A stretch of DNA of 64,000 nt from Flavobacteriales bacterium. GTDB lineage: Bacteria; Bacteroidota; Bacteroidia; Flavobacteriales_F; PHOS-HE28. A program made the translations under genes and the position numbers. Location of the stretch: the NCBI GenBank assembly GCA_016788635.1, contig JAEUSU010000023.1, positions 1 to 64,000 of the forward strand. Reading direction: 5' to 3'. The notes beneath the pieces are model-generated. The model had not been told where the DNA came from and searched no databases. It saw only the letters and a program-made list of their open reading frames with translations. Numbering within the stretch: position 1 is the stretch's first letter; the number at the start of each line of letters is the position of its first letter. Positions 50,934 to 60,500 of this stretch are shown one piece after another.

Positions 50934-52949
50934 CTACAAAGCCTGCGCCGCCGCCAGCCCCGCTTGCGCCTCGGGGTGGCCGGGCGCCAGTTGCAACACA
51001 TGCTGGAAGGCGTTGATCGCCGTAGGCTTGTCACGGTGCGTGTAGCTGAAGCCGCCCAGGTTCAACCACGCCGCCACATCGTTCGGGGCCAGCTCGGCCC
51101 AGCGCGTGTACCACAATTTGGTGGCCTCCAGATCGCCCTTCTTGTAGTTGGCATGGCCCAGGTTGGACGCGATCTCCACCGAGCCCGGCTCCATGTCCCA
51201 CACGCGTTGCAGGCAGGACACGGCGAAGGCGGCATCACCCCTGTCGTACGCGGGTGAGGCTGCTGCCAGCAGGGCGTTCTTCACCGTCTGGGCGTTCTGC
51301 TCCACCCAATAGTGGCCCGGTTTCACCACCAGGTAATTACGCGCGGCCGCTTCGGTATTCCCCAGCAGCTGCTGGCTGAGGCCCCGGTTCAGGTAGGTGT
51401 CCGGGAAGTGCTTCTCGATGGGGATCTTGCGCTGGAGCTCCAGGGCATGGTCCAGGTAGCCCATGGCACGTGCGAGCAGCTCCGGCTTCTCCGCCGCGCG
51501 GGTGCTGTCCAGCGCCATATCGATCAACCGCGCAGCAGCGGAAACGTTCGCCTTTACGCTCTGGGGCACCTTGGCCACATCCGCCAGGAAGAGCATGTCA
51601 TTGTCCCTCCACTCGGCGTTGCGCTGGGTGGTAAGCCTGCCCGCCACCAACAGGAGCACCACCGCGACCAACGCAAGCGCGGAGTTCACGGCCTTGTTCC
51701 CGCGCGCCACGAGCCCTTCCAGGGGCACCGCCACAGCCATGACAAAACCGAGTGAGCTGAGGTACACGAAGCGTTCGCCCAACGAGGTGCCGATGGAGAA
51801 GAAAACGTTGGAGACGATGGAGAGCGTGATCAGGTAGAAGGCGATGCCGAAGGCCCACACCTGCCGGTGCAGGATGCCGCGCACGGCCGCCACGACCAGG
51901 CCCAGGTGCACCGCCAGTGAGACCAGCGCACCGGCATCGCTCCACTTCACCATGGGGAAGGCGGCGTACCCGTAGTCGTAGGCCAGTGGGTGCGGCAGAA
52001 CGAGCAGCTTGATGTACGCCAGCAGGGTGGTGAAGACCGTGGGCAGCCGCTGCCCGGGGCCGGCGAGCAGAAAGGGGTCGTTCATGAAGTCGGTGACGCG
52101 GCCACCGCCAAAACCCACCACCTGGGCGCGGAGGATGAGGAAGAAGAAGGCCACCCCAAAAAAGGGTACGGTGATCGCCGCGATGCGCTTCAGCGAAAGA
52201 CCGTTGAACACATACAAGGCCAGCGGAATGACCGCGAGGAAAGTGATGCCGTTCTCCTTGGAGAGCAGCGCCAGGAAGTAGCACGCAGCTGCGCCCGCCA
52301 AGGCACGCCAGCCGCCGCGCTCCACATGCCGGTGCACCAGGATCAAGGTGCCGACCAGGAAGAGCATGGACAGGATCTCGTCTCGCCCCTTGATATTGGC
52401 TACGGCCTCGGTGTGGACCGGATGGATGGTGAAGAGGAAGGCCGCGATGAAGGCCAGTGCGGGCCGCGTAGGGAACCAGTGGCGATGAAAGAGGCACACG
52501 AGCAGGGCGATGGTGAGCGCATAGAGCAGGGCGTTCACCGCGTGGCTCACGGCCGGGTTGCCGCGTACCGTGCCCCCTTCATCCGCCCTTGCGAACAAGG
52601 ACCACTCGATGGCGAAGGTGACCAGCGAGAGCGGCCGGTAGCGCCCGCCGGTGAGGCGCTCGGTCATGCCGTGGCGCTCGTAGAAGTGCGCGTAGGTATC
52701 GGTGGAAAGGATGCCGGGTATGCCCGCGAAACCTTCCTTCACCAAGGGATGCTCGCTGATCACCAGCCCATCGTCCAGGGCGTACTGGTTGCCCAGCGTA
52801 TTCACATAGAAACCCAGGGCGATGGCGACCAAAAGGAGGAGCTGCTGCCTCCAACCCAGCCAGACGGGCCAGGCGTAAGGCGCTGCCACATTCACCACAC
52901 GTTCCGGCGCATGCGGTGGTGACTTGTCTTTCCGGCGGGCTCTGGCCAT
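50934..52949 (-). CDS. GT-C/TMTC-like membrane protein with C-terminal TPRs
   Basis: 671 residues from 52949. Long multi-helix N-terminal part with the GT-C/PMT-like acidic motif NQYALDDGLVISEHP and RYRPLSLVTF, conserved in TMTC and DUF1736 proteins, and TVHTEAVANIKGRDEIL-type HTEAVANI motif. TPRs occupy the last 150 residues (ASNLGHANYKKGDLEATKLW, AWLNLGGFSYTHRDKPTAIN). Such proteins are protein O-mannosyltransferase relatives, suggesting glycosylation of exported proteins, as known in Bacteroidota. Confidence 0.85.
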   Translation of the reverse strand: MARARRKDKSPPHAPERVVNVAAPYAWPVWLGWRQQLLLLVAIALGFYVNTLGNQYALDDGLVISEHPLVKEGFAGIPGILSTDTYAHFYERHGMTERLTGGRYRPLSLVTFAIEWSLFARADEGGTVRGNPAVSHAVNALLYALTIALLVCLFHRHWFPTRPALAFIAAFLFTIHPVHTEAVANIKGRDEILSMLFLVGTLILVHRHVERGGWRALAGAAACYFLALLSKENGITFLAVIPLALYVFNGLSLKRIAAITVPFFGVAFFFLILRAQVVGFGGGRVTDFMNDPFLLAGPGQRLPTVFTTLLAYIKLLVLPHPLAYDYGYAAFPMVKWSDAGALVSLAVHLGLVVAAVRGILHRQVWAFGIAFYLITLSIVSNVFFSIGTSLGERFVYLSSLGFVMAVAVPLEGLVARGNKAVNSALALVAVVLLLVAGRLTTQRNAEWRDNDMLFLADVAKVPQSVKANVSAAARLIDMALDSTRAAEKPELLARAMGYLDHALELQRKIPIEKHFPDTYLNRGLSQQLLGNTEAAARNYLVVKPGHYWVEQNAQTVKNALLAAASPAYDRGDAAFAVSCLQRVWDMEPGSVEIASNLGHANYKKGDLEATKLWYTRWAELAPNDVAAWLNLGGFSYTHRDKPTAINAFQHVLQLAPGHPEAQAGLAAAQAL

Positions 52950-53000
52950 GGCGCCCAAATTACCCTTCACGTGTGAACCGGATCCTGCTACCTTTTCGGC

Positions 53001-53447
53001 ATGCACTCGTGGCCTCTCCTGTTGTTGTTACAACTGCCGATCGCCCTGTTCGCTCAATCCGGCGTGCCCGAGCTGAAGCGCAGCGCCGACCAGGGCCGCG
53101 AAGCGATGGGCCGTCCCAACGCTCCCACCGACAGCACACATGCGGCCGGCAAACTGGATGTCTTCCCGCAATTCCCCGGAGGGGACAAGGCGCTGTTCAA
53201 CTACCTCAAGAAGGCGAAGCGCATGCCCCCGGAGGCACGCAAGTTGGGCGCGAGCGGGCCCGTGGTGGTCACCTTCCTGATCGATACGCTGGGCCAGGTG
53301 CACAAGGCCCAGGTGCAGCGCGGTATCGGCTTCGGGTGCGATGAGGAGGCCGTCCGCGTGGTGAACGCCATGCCACGCTGGAGCCCGGCGATGAGAGGTG
53401 GCAAAGCGGTGGAAAGCCGTTACAGCCTGCCGGTGCAGTTCCCGTGA
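53001..53447 (+). CDS. Secreted TonB C-terminal domain protein, coupled to a cyclase
   Basis: 148 residues. Signal peptide MHSWPLLLLLQLPIALFAQ, then a 35-residue linker and one TonB_C domain: VFPQFPGGDKALFNYLKKAK, RKLGASGPVVVTFLI, GQVHKAQVQRGIGFGCDEEA, VVNAMPRWSPAMRGGKAV, ending RYSLPVQF. Closely related to the genes at 12644 and 15782. Its TGA overlaps the next ATG (TGATG at 53445-53449), tying its translation to the propeller-cyclase. A TACCTTTTCG stretch at 52989 makes it nearly leaderless. Confidence 0.87.
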   Translation: MHSWPLLLLLQLPIALFAQSGVPELKRSADQGREAMGRPNAPTDSTHAAGKLDVFPQFPGGDKALFNYLKKAKRMPPEARKLGASGPVVVTFLIDTLGQVHKAQVQRGIGFGCDEEAVRVVNAMPRWSPAMRGGKAVESRYSLPVQFP

Positions 53448-56400
53448 TGAAAAAGGTGTGGCGCTTCATATGGCTCTTTCTGGCCGGGGCGACCCTTACG
53501 CAGTCCTGCATCACCCCATCCGCATCGGAGCAGGATCGTACGATCGAGACAAGTACCAGAACATGGCAGGGAATAGTCCCACAAGTGGACCGTTCGGATC
53601 CGGCCACACCGCTGCCCTTCGCGCTCAAGGCGCTCCCCACTCTTGCACTATCCTCACCCCGCGTGGTGAAAGCGGCAGACCGGACCCTTCCACTTCTTCG
53701 GGCAACACACCAGGTGGCCCTGCCAGAGCGCACCGTTGACTTGAACATCACCGTACAGCGGATCCACTCCCGAACATCGGCGATGAAGCCTTCGCCACAG
53801 GTACCGGCGAAGGAGCCCGGCATTCGTGAAACGAACCCCGCCTGCATATCCTGCTTCTCCAAGCTGCAGGGGCTGCGGCACGATGTGGTGCATGACATCC
53901 TGCAGGACCGGTCGGGCCATCTCTGGTTCGCCACGGGCGGCGGGGCCTCGCGCTACGATGGGCGCAGCTTTACCCATTTCGGCGAACCCGAAAGCATACC
54001 CATGCGCACGGTATGGAGCATGCTGGAGGACCGTGCCGGACGAATCTGGCTGGGTGGTTCGGAAGGCGGACTTTGCTTCATCGATGGGCATTCGATCACC
54101 GTGCTTGAGGATAGTGCAGGTCTGCTGGCGCACGGCATCACCTACCTGGCAGCGGATGAGCAGGGGCGGATCTGGATCGCCACGGATGGCGGCGGGGTGA
54201 ACTACCTGCAGGGCGACAGCCTGTTCCATTTCTCTGCATCCGATAAACCCGAGGCCGAGGAGGTCCTTTGCGTTCGTTCACGGCCGGACGGCAGCATCTG
54301 GTTCGGCACGCGCGGCGCGGGTGTGGCACACTACGATGGTGCGCGCTGCACGTGGTACCGGACTTCGACGGGCCTGGTGAACGATACCGTGCGGGATGTA
54401 GTGGACAATGGCCAGGGTGGGCTCTGGTTCTGCACCAACGGTGGCCTCTCCCGCTTCGATGGAACCACCTTTCAGAACTATGGAAGGGACCATGGTCTGC
54501 CCGATCCCGCCATTCGCCGGGGGCTGGTGGATGCCCAGGGGCATGCATGGTTCGCCACCATCGACCGGGGCTATTTTCAACTCGGTGAGAACGCCATTCA
54601 ATACTTCAATGAAGCCGCTGGCCTGCCATCGGAAGTGATGCGCAGCCTCTTTCAGGACCGCAGCGGTGCGCTGTGGATCGGCACCAGTGGCGGTGGGGTG
54701 TGCCGCAGCGATGCGCATTCATTCAACCACTGGACCAAGGAAAGCGGAATTCCGAGCGCCACGATCAAAAGCATGCTCACTGAGGAGAATGGCGACATCT
54801 GGTTCGGCACCTATGATGCCGGCCTGTGCCGCTACGATGGATCACAATTCCATGTGCTCGGTGTGGACCAGGGCCTGCCCGCTGCCCCCATTACGGGCCT
54901 GGCTCGCGATGCCCGCGGACGTTTGTGGTGCGCACTGAACGGTGTGGGGGTGGTCATTCTGCATAATGACGGTGCCCTTCTCTTGGATGAACGGAACGGC
55001 CTGCCCTCCAACCTGGTCGACGACCTCATCGCGGACCCGCACGGCGACATCTGGATCGGCACCGCCAGAGGTGCAGCGCATGTCACACCCGATCGCCTGA
55101 CCGTGCACACCAACAAGACCGGTCTGGCCGGCAACCCGGTACGAAAGATCATGGCCGGACCTTCCGGACGTGTGTGGTTCTCCGTGCGCGGCGTGGGTCT
55201 AACCCTTTCGGAGGATGACCGCTTCACCACCTTCACCCCCGCCCAAGGCCTCAGCCATGAGAACGTCACCTGCATGTTGGAGGATAGGCGAGGTTGGTCC
55301 TGGTTCGGTACGCACCGCGGCGTAACCGTGCTCACACAGGAAGGCAAGTTCGAATTGCACGAAGCCGACGGACTTCCTCATGAAATGGTCACGGCATTGA
55401 CCGAGGATGCCTGGGGCAATGTGGTGTTCGGCACCCGCTTCGGCATGGGACGTGTGCTGCTGGGTGATACGCTGACGCACTGGCCTGTTGAAGCGCGGGT
55501 GGAGACCTTCGGATACGCCGATGGATTCTACGGCATCGGTGTGAACGAAGGGCAGACGATGGCACGGGATGCGCGAGGCACCATCTGGGCCGCGACCAAC
55601 ACCGACCTCACCACCTACACCCCAACACCAACCCCGTTCAATGAGGCACCCGTTGTTCGTCTGGATGCCATTGACCTCTTCAACGAACCCGTGGATTGGA
55701 CCCTGCACACCGGATCAGGGCGAGAGCGCTTCCGTCTACGGAATGGCATCCTGGTCCATGATGTGCGCCATAGGGGATCCGCCCCGTGGGCTCTACTGCC
55801 ACAGTCGCCCAGCCTGCCTTACAACAACAATTTCCTCACCTTCCACTTCACCGGTGTGCAGACCGACCGGCCAAACACCGTACGTTTCCGATGGATGCTC
55901 GAAGGCGCTGACCCGGCATGGAGCGCGCCTTCGGCCACGCGGACCGTTCAGTATGGGAACCTCGATCCCGGCAGCTATGTATTCAATGTCCAGGCTGCCA
56001 ATGGTCTCGGAAGTTGGAGCAAGGTCCTGAGCTATCCGTTCACCATCCGGCCACCCTGGTGGGCCACCTGGTGGGCCTACACCGCCTATGTGCTCATCAT
56101 CATCCTATCGATCATTGGCTATGTGCGGTGGCGGCTGGCGGCGTTGAAAGCCCGGCAGCGCCAGTTGGAGGAGGAGGTGGCGCGCGCCACACGTGAGATA
56201 CGCCAGGAGAAAGAGGTGTCCGAGGCCTTGCTGCTCAACATCCTGCCGCGTGAGGTGGCGGATGAACTGAAGGTGAAGGGTGAGGCCGAAGCGCGCCTCA
56301 TTGAACAAGTCACGGTCCTGTTCACCGACTTCAAGGGCTTCACCGCCATGAGCGAACAAGTGAGCCCCAAGCAACTGGTGAAGGACCTGCACGAGTGCTT

Positions 56401-56947
56401 CAGCCATTTCGACCGCATCTGTGAGCGCTACGGCCTGGAGAAGATCAAGACCATCGGCGATGCCTACATGGCGGCAGGCGGCCTGCCCACACCCAACACC
56501 ACGCACGCCACCGACGTGATCCATGCGGCACTGGCCATGCGCGACTTCATCGCCGAGGGCAAGGCGCGCAAGATCGCTTCCGGTCTCCCCTACTTCGAGA
56601 TCCGCATCGGCATCCACACTGGTCCCGTGGTGGCGGGCATCGTGGGCGTGAAGAAGTTCCAGTACGACATCTGGGGCGATACGGTGAACACCGCTTCACG
56701 GATGGAATCTTCCGGCGAGGTGGGGCAGGTGAACATCAGCGAGGCGACGTATGCCCTGGTCACGGGCACAGTTGACCGTGCTCAGTTGTCAGGTGCCGGT
56801 CAGGCTGAGCCCGTCGAAGCCCCGGCAAATGACGACCAACAACCGACGACCATGGCATTCATCTTCACCCCGCGCGGGAAAGTGCAGGCCAAGGGCAAGG
56901 GGGATATGGAGATGTACTTTGTGCGCCGAAGCAGCGAAGCTGCGTAG
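53447..56947 (+). CDS. Two-component-propeller adenylate cyclase (transmembrane)
   Basis: 1166 residues from ATG 53447. Signal or anchor at the N-terminus (MKKVWRFIWLFLAGATLTQS, possibly a lipoprotein Cys21). Residues about 140-720 carry some ten two-component-propeller repeats (LQDRSGHLWFATGGGASRYDG). A Y_Y_Y domain (about 791-855), one helix (WWATWWAYTAYVLIIILSII, 868-892), a coiled coil and a class III cyclase follow. Metal Asp in LFTDFKGF (954 on) and IGDAYMAAGG; the Lys before IGDAY and Asp in YDIWGDTVNTASRM indicate adenylate rather than guanylate specificity. A repeat-derived insert breaks the C-terminal end (56780-56850). Confidence 0.9.
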   Translation: MKKVWRFIWLFLAGATLTQSCITPSASEQDRTIETSTRTWQGIVPQVDRSDPATPLPFALKALPTLALSSPRVVKAADRTLPLLRATHQVALPERTVDLNITVQRIHSRTSAMKPSPQVPAKEPGIRETNPACISCFSKLQGLRHDVVHDILQDRSGHLWFATGGGASRYDGRSFTHFGEPESIPMRTVWSMLEDRAGRIWLGGSEGGLCFIDGHSITVLEDSAGLLAHGITYLAADEQGRIWIATDGGGVNYLQGDSLFHFSASDKPEAEEVLCVRSRPDGSIWFGTRGAGVAHYDGARCTWYRTSTGLVNDTVRDVVDNGQGGLWFCTNGGLSRFDGTTFQNYGRDHGLPDPAIRRGLVDAQGHAWFATIDRGYFQLGENAIQYFNEAAGLPSEVMRSLFQDRSGALWIGTSGGGVCRSDAHSFNHWTKESGIPSATIKSMLTEENGDIWFGTYDAGLCRYDGSQFHVLGVDQGLPAAPITGLARDARGRLWCALNGVGVVILHNDGALLLDERNGLPSNLVDDLIADPHGDIWIGTARGAAHVTPDRLTVHTNKTGLAGNPVRKIMAGPSGRVWFSVRGVGLTLSEDDRFTTFTPAQGLSHENVTCMLEDRRGWSWFGTHRGVTVLTQEGKFELHEADGLPHEMVTALTEDAWGNVVFGTRFGMGRVLLGDTLTHWPVEARVETFGYADGFYGIGVNEGQTMARDARGTIWAATNTDLTTYTPTPTPFNEAPVVRLDAIDLFNEPVDWTLHTGSGRERFRLRNGILVHDVRHRGSAPWALLPQSPSLPYNNNFLTFHFTGVQTDRPNTVRFRWMLEGADPAWSAPSATRTVQYGNLDPGSYVFNVQAANGLGSWSKVLSYPFTIRPPWWATWWAYTAYVLIIILSIIGYVRWRLAALKARQRQLEEEVARATREIRQEKEVSEALLLNILPREVADELKVKGEAEARLIEQVTVLFTDFKGFTAMSEQVSPKQLVKDLHECFSHFDRICERYGLEKIKTIGDAYMAAGGLPTPNTTHATDVIHAALAMRDFIAEGKARKIASGLPYFEIRIGIHTGPVVAGIVGVKKFQYDIWGDTVNTASRMESSGEVGQVNISEATYALVTGTVDRAQLSGAGQAEPVEAPANDDQQPTTMAFIFTPRGKVQAKGKGDMEMYFVRRSSEAA
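56798..56820 (+). repeat. Dispersed palindromic repeat inserted in frame in the cyclase
   Basis: GGTCAGGCTGAGCCCGTCGA is the reverse complement of the well-known dispersed element TTCGACGGGCTCAGCCTGACC found in many bacterial genomes. In this gene it encodes part of the loop AGQAEPVEAPANDD between VTGTV and the conserved FTPRGKVQAKGKG end, so it adds about 25 residues to the cyclase C-terminus. Confidence 0.65.
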
Positions 56948-57010
56948 GCGAGCTTCGTCCGCCGAAGCCACGAAGTAGCGTAGGTGAGCTTCGCTTCCCG
57001 AAGCTGCGCT
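56924..57010 (+). repeat. 36-bp tandem repeat spanning the cyclase stop codon
   Basis: Two full units (56924-56959 and 56960-56995) and a partial third of CGCCGAAGC..CGAAG..GCGTAGG.GAGCTTCG. Each unit is partly self-complementary (CGAAGC/GCTTCG). The first supplies the last residues RRSSEAA and the TAG stop of the cyclase. Confidence 0.75.
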
Positions 57011-57397
57011 GGGGGCGAGTGGAACCTGTGCATGGACTACCCCCACTAAAGTGGGTTTGCATCGGCAGGTGTTATCCTGCCTGCTTTGCACAGGGAACAT
57101 TCGCACGGACTGTCATGCATGACCCGCACCATGAGCTCGCCTTTGCACAATGCCGTAGCGGATGTCCGGTTCCGCGATCGAAGTTGAGCCCTCAGACCGG
57201 CCAGTTAGCCTTCCAACCCAGCAGGCTGAGTTCCCCTAACCAATGGCCTATTGACCGCACCTCAATAGAGCACTTAATTCACGCGTCCATTGCCCTCCCG
57301 TTGGGAATGATGGCATGTGTTTCCTACCGTGGCCAGCAATGTCTGCCTTGAGGTCAGTCCTCCACGATCAAGTGGCACCGGGCATCGTCCATCCCAC
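57011..57397. other. Gene-free stretch with two small hairpins
   Basis: CCCAC-TAAA-GTGGG (57042-57055) and GGCAGG-TGTTAT-CCTGCC (57064-57081) form back-to-back stems after the cyclase. They may terminate its transcript, though no long T run follows. The rest, to the promoter at 57398, has no recognised gene. Confidence 0.4.
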
Positions 57398-57427
57398 TTG
57401 CGCCAGATACTGCATTGCATACATTTG
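57398..57427 (+). promoter_or_regulatory. Bacteroidota promoter TTGC-N18-TACATTTG
   Basis: TTGC at 57398-57401 and TACATTTG at 57420-57427, an exact match to TAnnTTTG with a spacing normal for Bacteroidota sigma factor. It predicts a leader of about 78 bases for the T9SS protease gene at 57511. The best promoter in the window. Confidence 0.65.
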
Positions 57428-57510
57428 ATGGTTCCGCGCTGCGCAAGCAGCATCTTGAAATACTGACGCCTCTTCCCCGCCTTTTCCCCAATCCCTCATC
57501 CTTGACCAAG

Positions 57511-60500
57511 ATGGCACCCTTCCTTACCCGACTCCGCCCTGTACTGCTCCTTGTCCTTTTCACCAGCATTGCTCACGCCTTGCAGGCCCAGGCCAGTTGT
57601 GCGAACACTAGCAGCCTTTCAAATGGCTACACCACTTCAATAACCAGCGTGACAGCCAATGCGAACGGCACCCACACCATTGTGCTTACCGTGCTCAACA
57701 ACGGCTGTTCAGGTTGCAAGAAACTGAATTCACTCACCGTTCAAGCGGCTCCGGGCACCTATTCCAACATCGTTGTACAACTACTCAGTGGCGCGTTCAC
57801 CTGGGCAAGCATTTCCATGGGGCCCACCCTTTCGGGCACGTCCGTTACGGGGTTCAGGATCAACAACACGAATGGTATCGGGAATGGGCAGGCCGCCGCG
57901 TTCACCGTGACCTACACGCTCTCCGGTCCTCTCCAGAACCAGCAAGTCCAGCTCAAGACCGCATCCAATACGCTGGTCGCCTCATTCACGGCAGCGAACT
58001 TCCAAGGGGTGCTGAACTGCCTGGCCCCTCCTCAGCCCCAGGTGATCTTCCCGTTGTTCGACCCCTACGCGAACAAGTCATTCGACATCATCGGCGTGGA
58101 GCTCACCTCGCTGTACCTCGCCTACTCCAGCAGTGGGTCCTACATCTCCAACGACATCTTCCAGATCCTGGGCAGCAGTGTGCGGATCTCCATCCGCACG
58201 AAACCAGGCCAGCACGCGAACGCCGTATCACTCTTGACCGGCCCCGCGTACGGTCTGGTGCAGGAGTTGAACGACCCGGCCAACAACCTGATCAATGGCA
58301 CCTTCCCCATCTTGAACCTGCTCTCCTTGAACCTTCTTCCGACCCTGCTGGTGTCCGCCAGGCCCATTTATGCGCCGTTGAGCAATGTGGGCCTCATGAC
58401 CAGCCAGGGGGATACCGCTCTCCGCTCCTACCGGGCACGCGAGGTTTTTGGTGTGAATGGGCAAGGCATCAAGGTGGGCGTGCTTTCTGATAGCTACAAT
58501 ACGAAGCCCGGCAACCCCGCAGCGGACGATGTGTTGCGCAAGGACCTGCCCGGCGTGACCAATACCGACCATCCGACCCCTGTGGATGTGCTGCTGGACT
58601 TCCCCTTTGGCACCCGTTCGGACGAAGGCCGGGCGATGCTCCAGATCGTGCACGATGTGGCGCCGGGCGCCGACCTGGCTTTCCGCACCGGTTTCCTGGG
58701 TCCGGTCGACTTCGCAAAGGGGATCAGGGACCTGCAGGTGGCAGGCTGCGATGTGATCGTGGACGACATCACCTACATCTCCGAACCCTTCTTCCGGGAT
58801 GGCGTGATCGCACAAGCCGTGGACGAGGTGAAGGGTCTGGGCGTCTCCTATTTCTCAGCCGCAGGGAACTTCGGCACCAACTCCTGGCAAGGGACTTTCG
58901 CCCCCACTGCAGCGCCCACCGGTGTCACCGGACAGGCGCACAACTTCGCCAGTGGAGCGGGCGGAACGGATATTCTTCAGAACATCACCCTTTACCAAGG
59001 CACATACACCATCGTGTTCCAGTGGGACGATGGCACACCGGGCCTGACGACCAATTCGGACTTCGACATCTACCTGGCGAACAACAGCGGGAACACGCTC
59101 TTCGGCTTCAACCGCATGAGCATTGGCAGTGAGCCGGTGGAAGTCCTTCCCTTCCTGGTGACCGCGGATTCGGTGCAATCGAACATCGTGGTGGTGCGTG
59201 CAGCTGGCACGGGCGCTGCGCAACTGAAGTACATCGTATACCGAGGCCAGCTCAAGATCAATGAATACAGTACGCTGAGCGGTTCCACCATCACGGGTCA
59301 GGCCAATGCGGCGGGTGCCATCGCCGTGGGTGCGGTGCTCTACTCCAACACACCGGAATACGGGGTGAACCCACCCACCATCGCTTCCTTCTCTTCCAGA
59401 GGTGGCACGCCCGTGAACGGAGTTAACCGCGCCAAGCCTGAGATCTGCGCCCCCAACGGCGTGAACACCTCTGTTGACCTGGGCGGTGTGAATATCGATG
59501 GGGATGCCTTCCCGAACTTCTTCGGCACCTCGGCCGCGGCACCACACGCAGCGGGCGTGGCCGCATTGCTTTCCCATGCCAGGGACAAGTACTATGGTGG
59601 TTCGCTCGCACCGGACCAGGTGAAGGCCATCCTTCAAAACTCGGCCATCGACATGGGCAGCCCGGGCTATGATGTGGCCACGGGCGCAGGCTACATACTT
59701 GCGGACAGGGCCCTGGCGAACCTTGCCAATCCCACGGCCTACATCACGTCCATTTTCTACGACACCACCCTTACTCCCGGAACGGACACCATCGTGCTCA
59801 CCATCTACGGCGAGTACCTCACCCCTGCCTCCACCGTGTGGCTGGACGGGGCGCCCCTCACCAGTGGAGTGGTCATTCAGGGTGACACCGCCATTGTGAC
59901 CATCGTACAGCCCTTTGATGCACTGTATCCGTCCATCCAGGTCTACAATCCACCCATGGCCGGAACCAATGGGCTGGACGGCGGCCTGTCCAACCCGCTC
60001 TACTTCACCACCAAGGAGACCATCCTGGTGCGGGTGGACAACAAGGCCAAAAAATATGGGCAGGTCCTCCCGGAGTTCACGGCCATTTATACGCTGGAAA
60101 GCGTGAACAGCAGCAGCCCGCTGGCTTCGTCCGGACTGGCGCAACACGAGATCGACAGGGTCCACAACATCGGCCTGACCTCCATTGCCGATGCGCTCAG
60201 CAACGTGGGCCTGTGGGCCATCACGGCAGACCCGACCGATCCGCTGAACCCGAACAGCACCATCCCAGCCACCGACTCGCTCGACCTGTCGCTGCTGCAG
60301 CGGTACAACTTCGTTATCCAGAACGGGTTGCTGACCATCGATCCCATGGACCTGAAGATCACACCGCGTGATACGACCTTCGTCTATAACGATTCGATAT
60401 CAGCGCTCTCGTACGACTACGAGTTCAACGGTGATCCGGCAACGATCATCCCCATCAATGCAAGTGACAGCATCACCATCCTGAACGCGATACGCGGCGC

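Noticed and set aside
57011..57400. Structured RNA gene from the two hairpins
   Set aside because: Stems are only 5-6 bp and no known RNA motif (tRNA, 6S, riboswitch core) is recognisable.
58855..60165. 436-residue antisense frame over the T9SS protease
   Set aside because: Shadow of the giant protein; no independent features.
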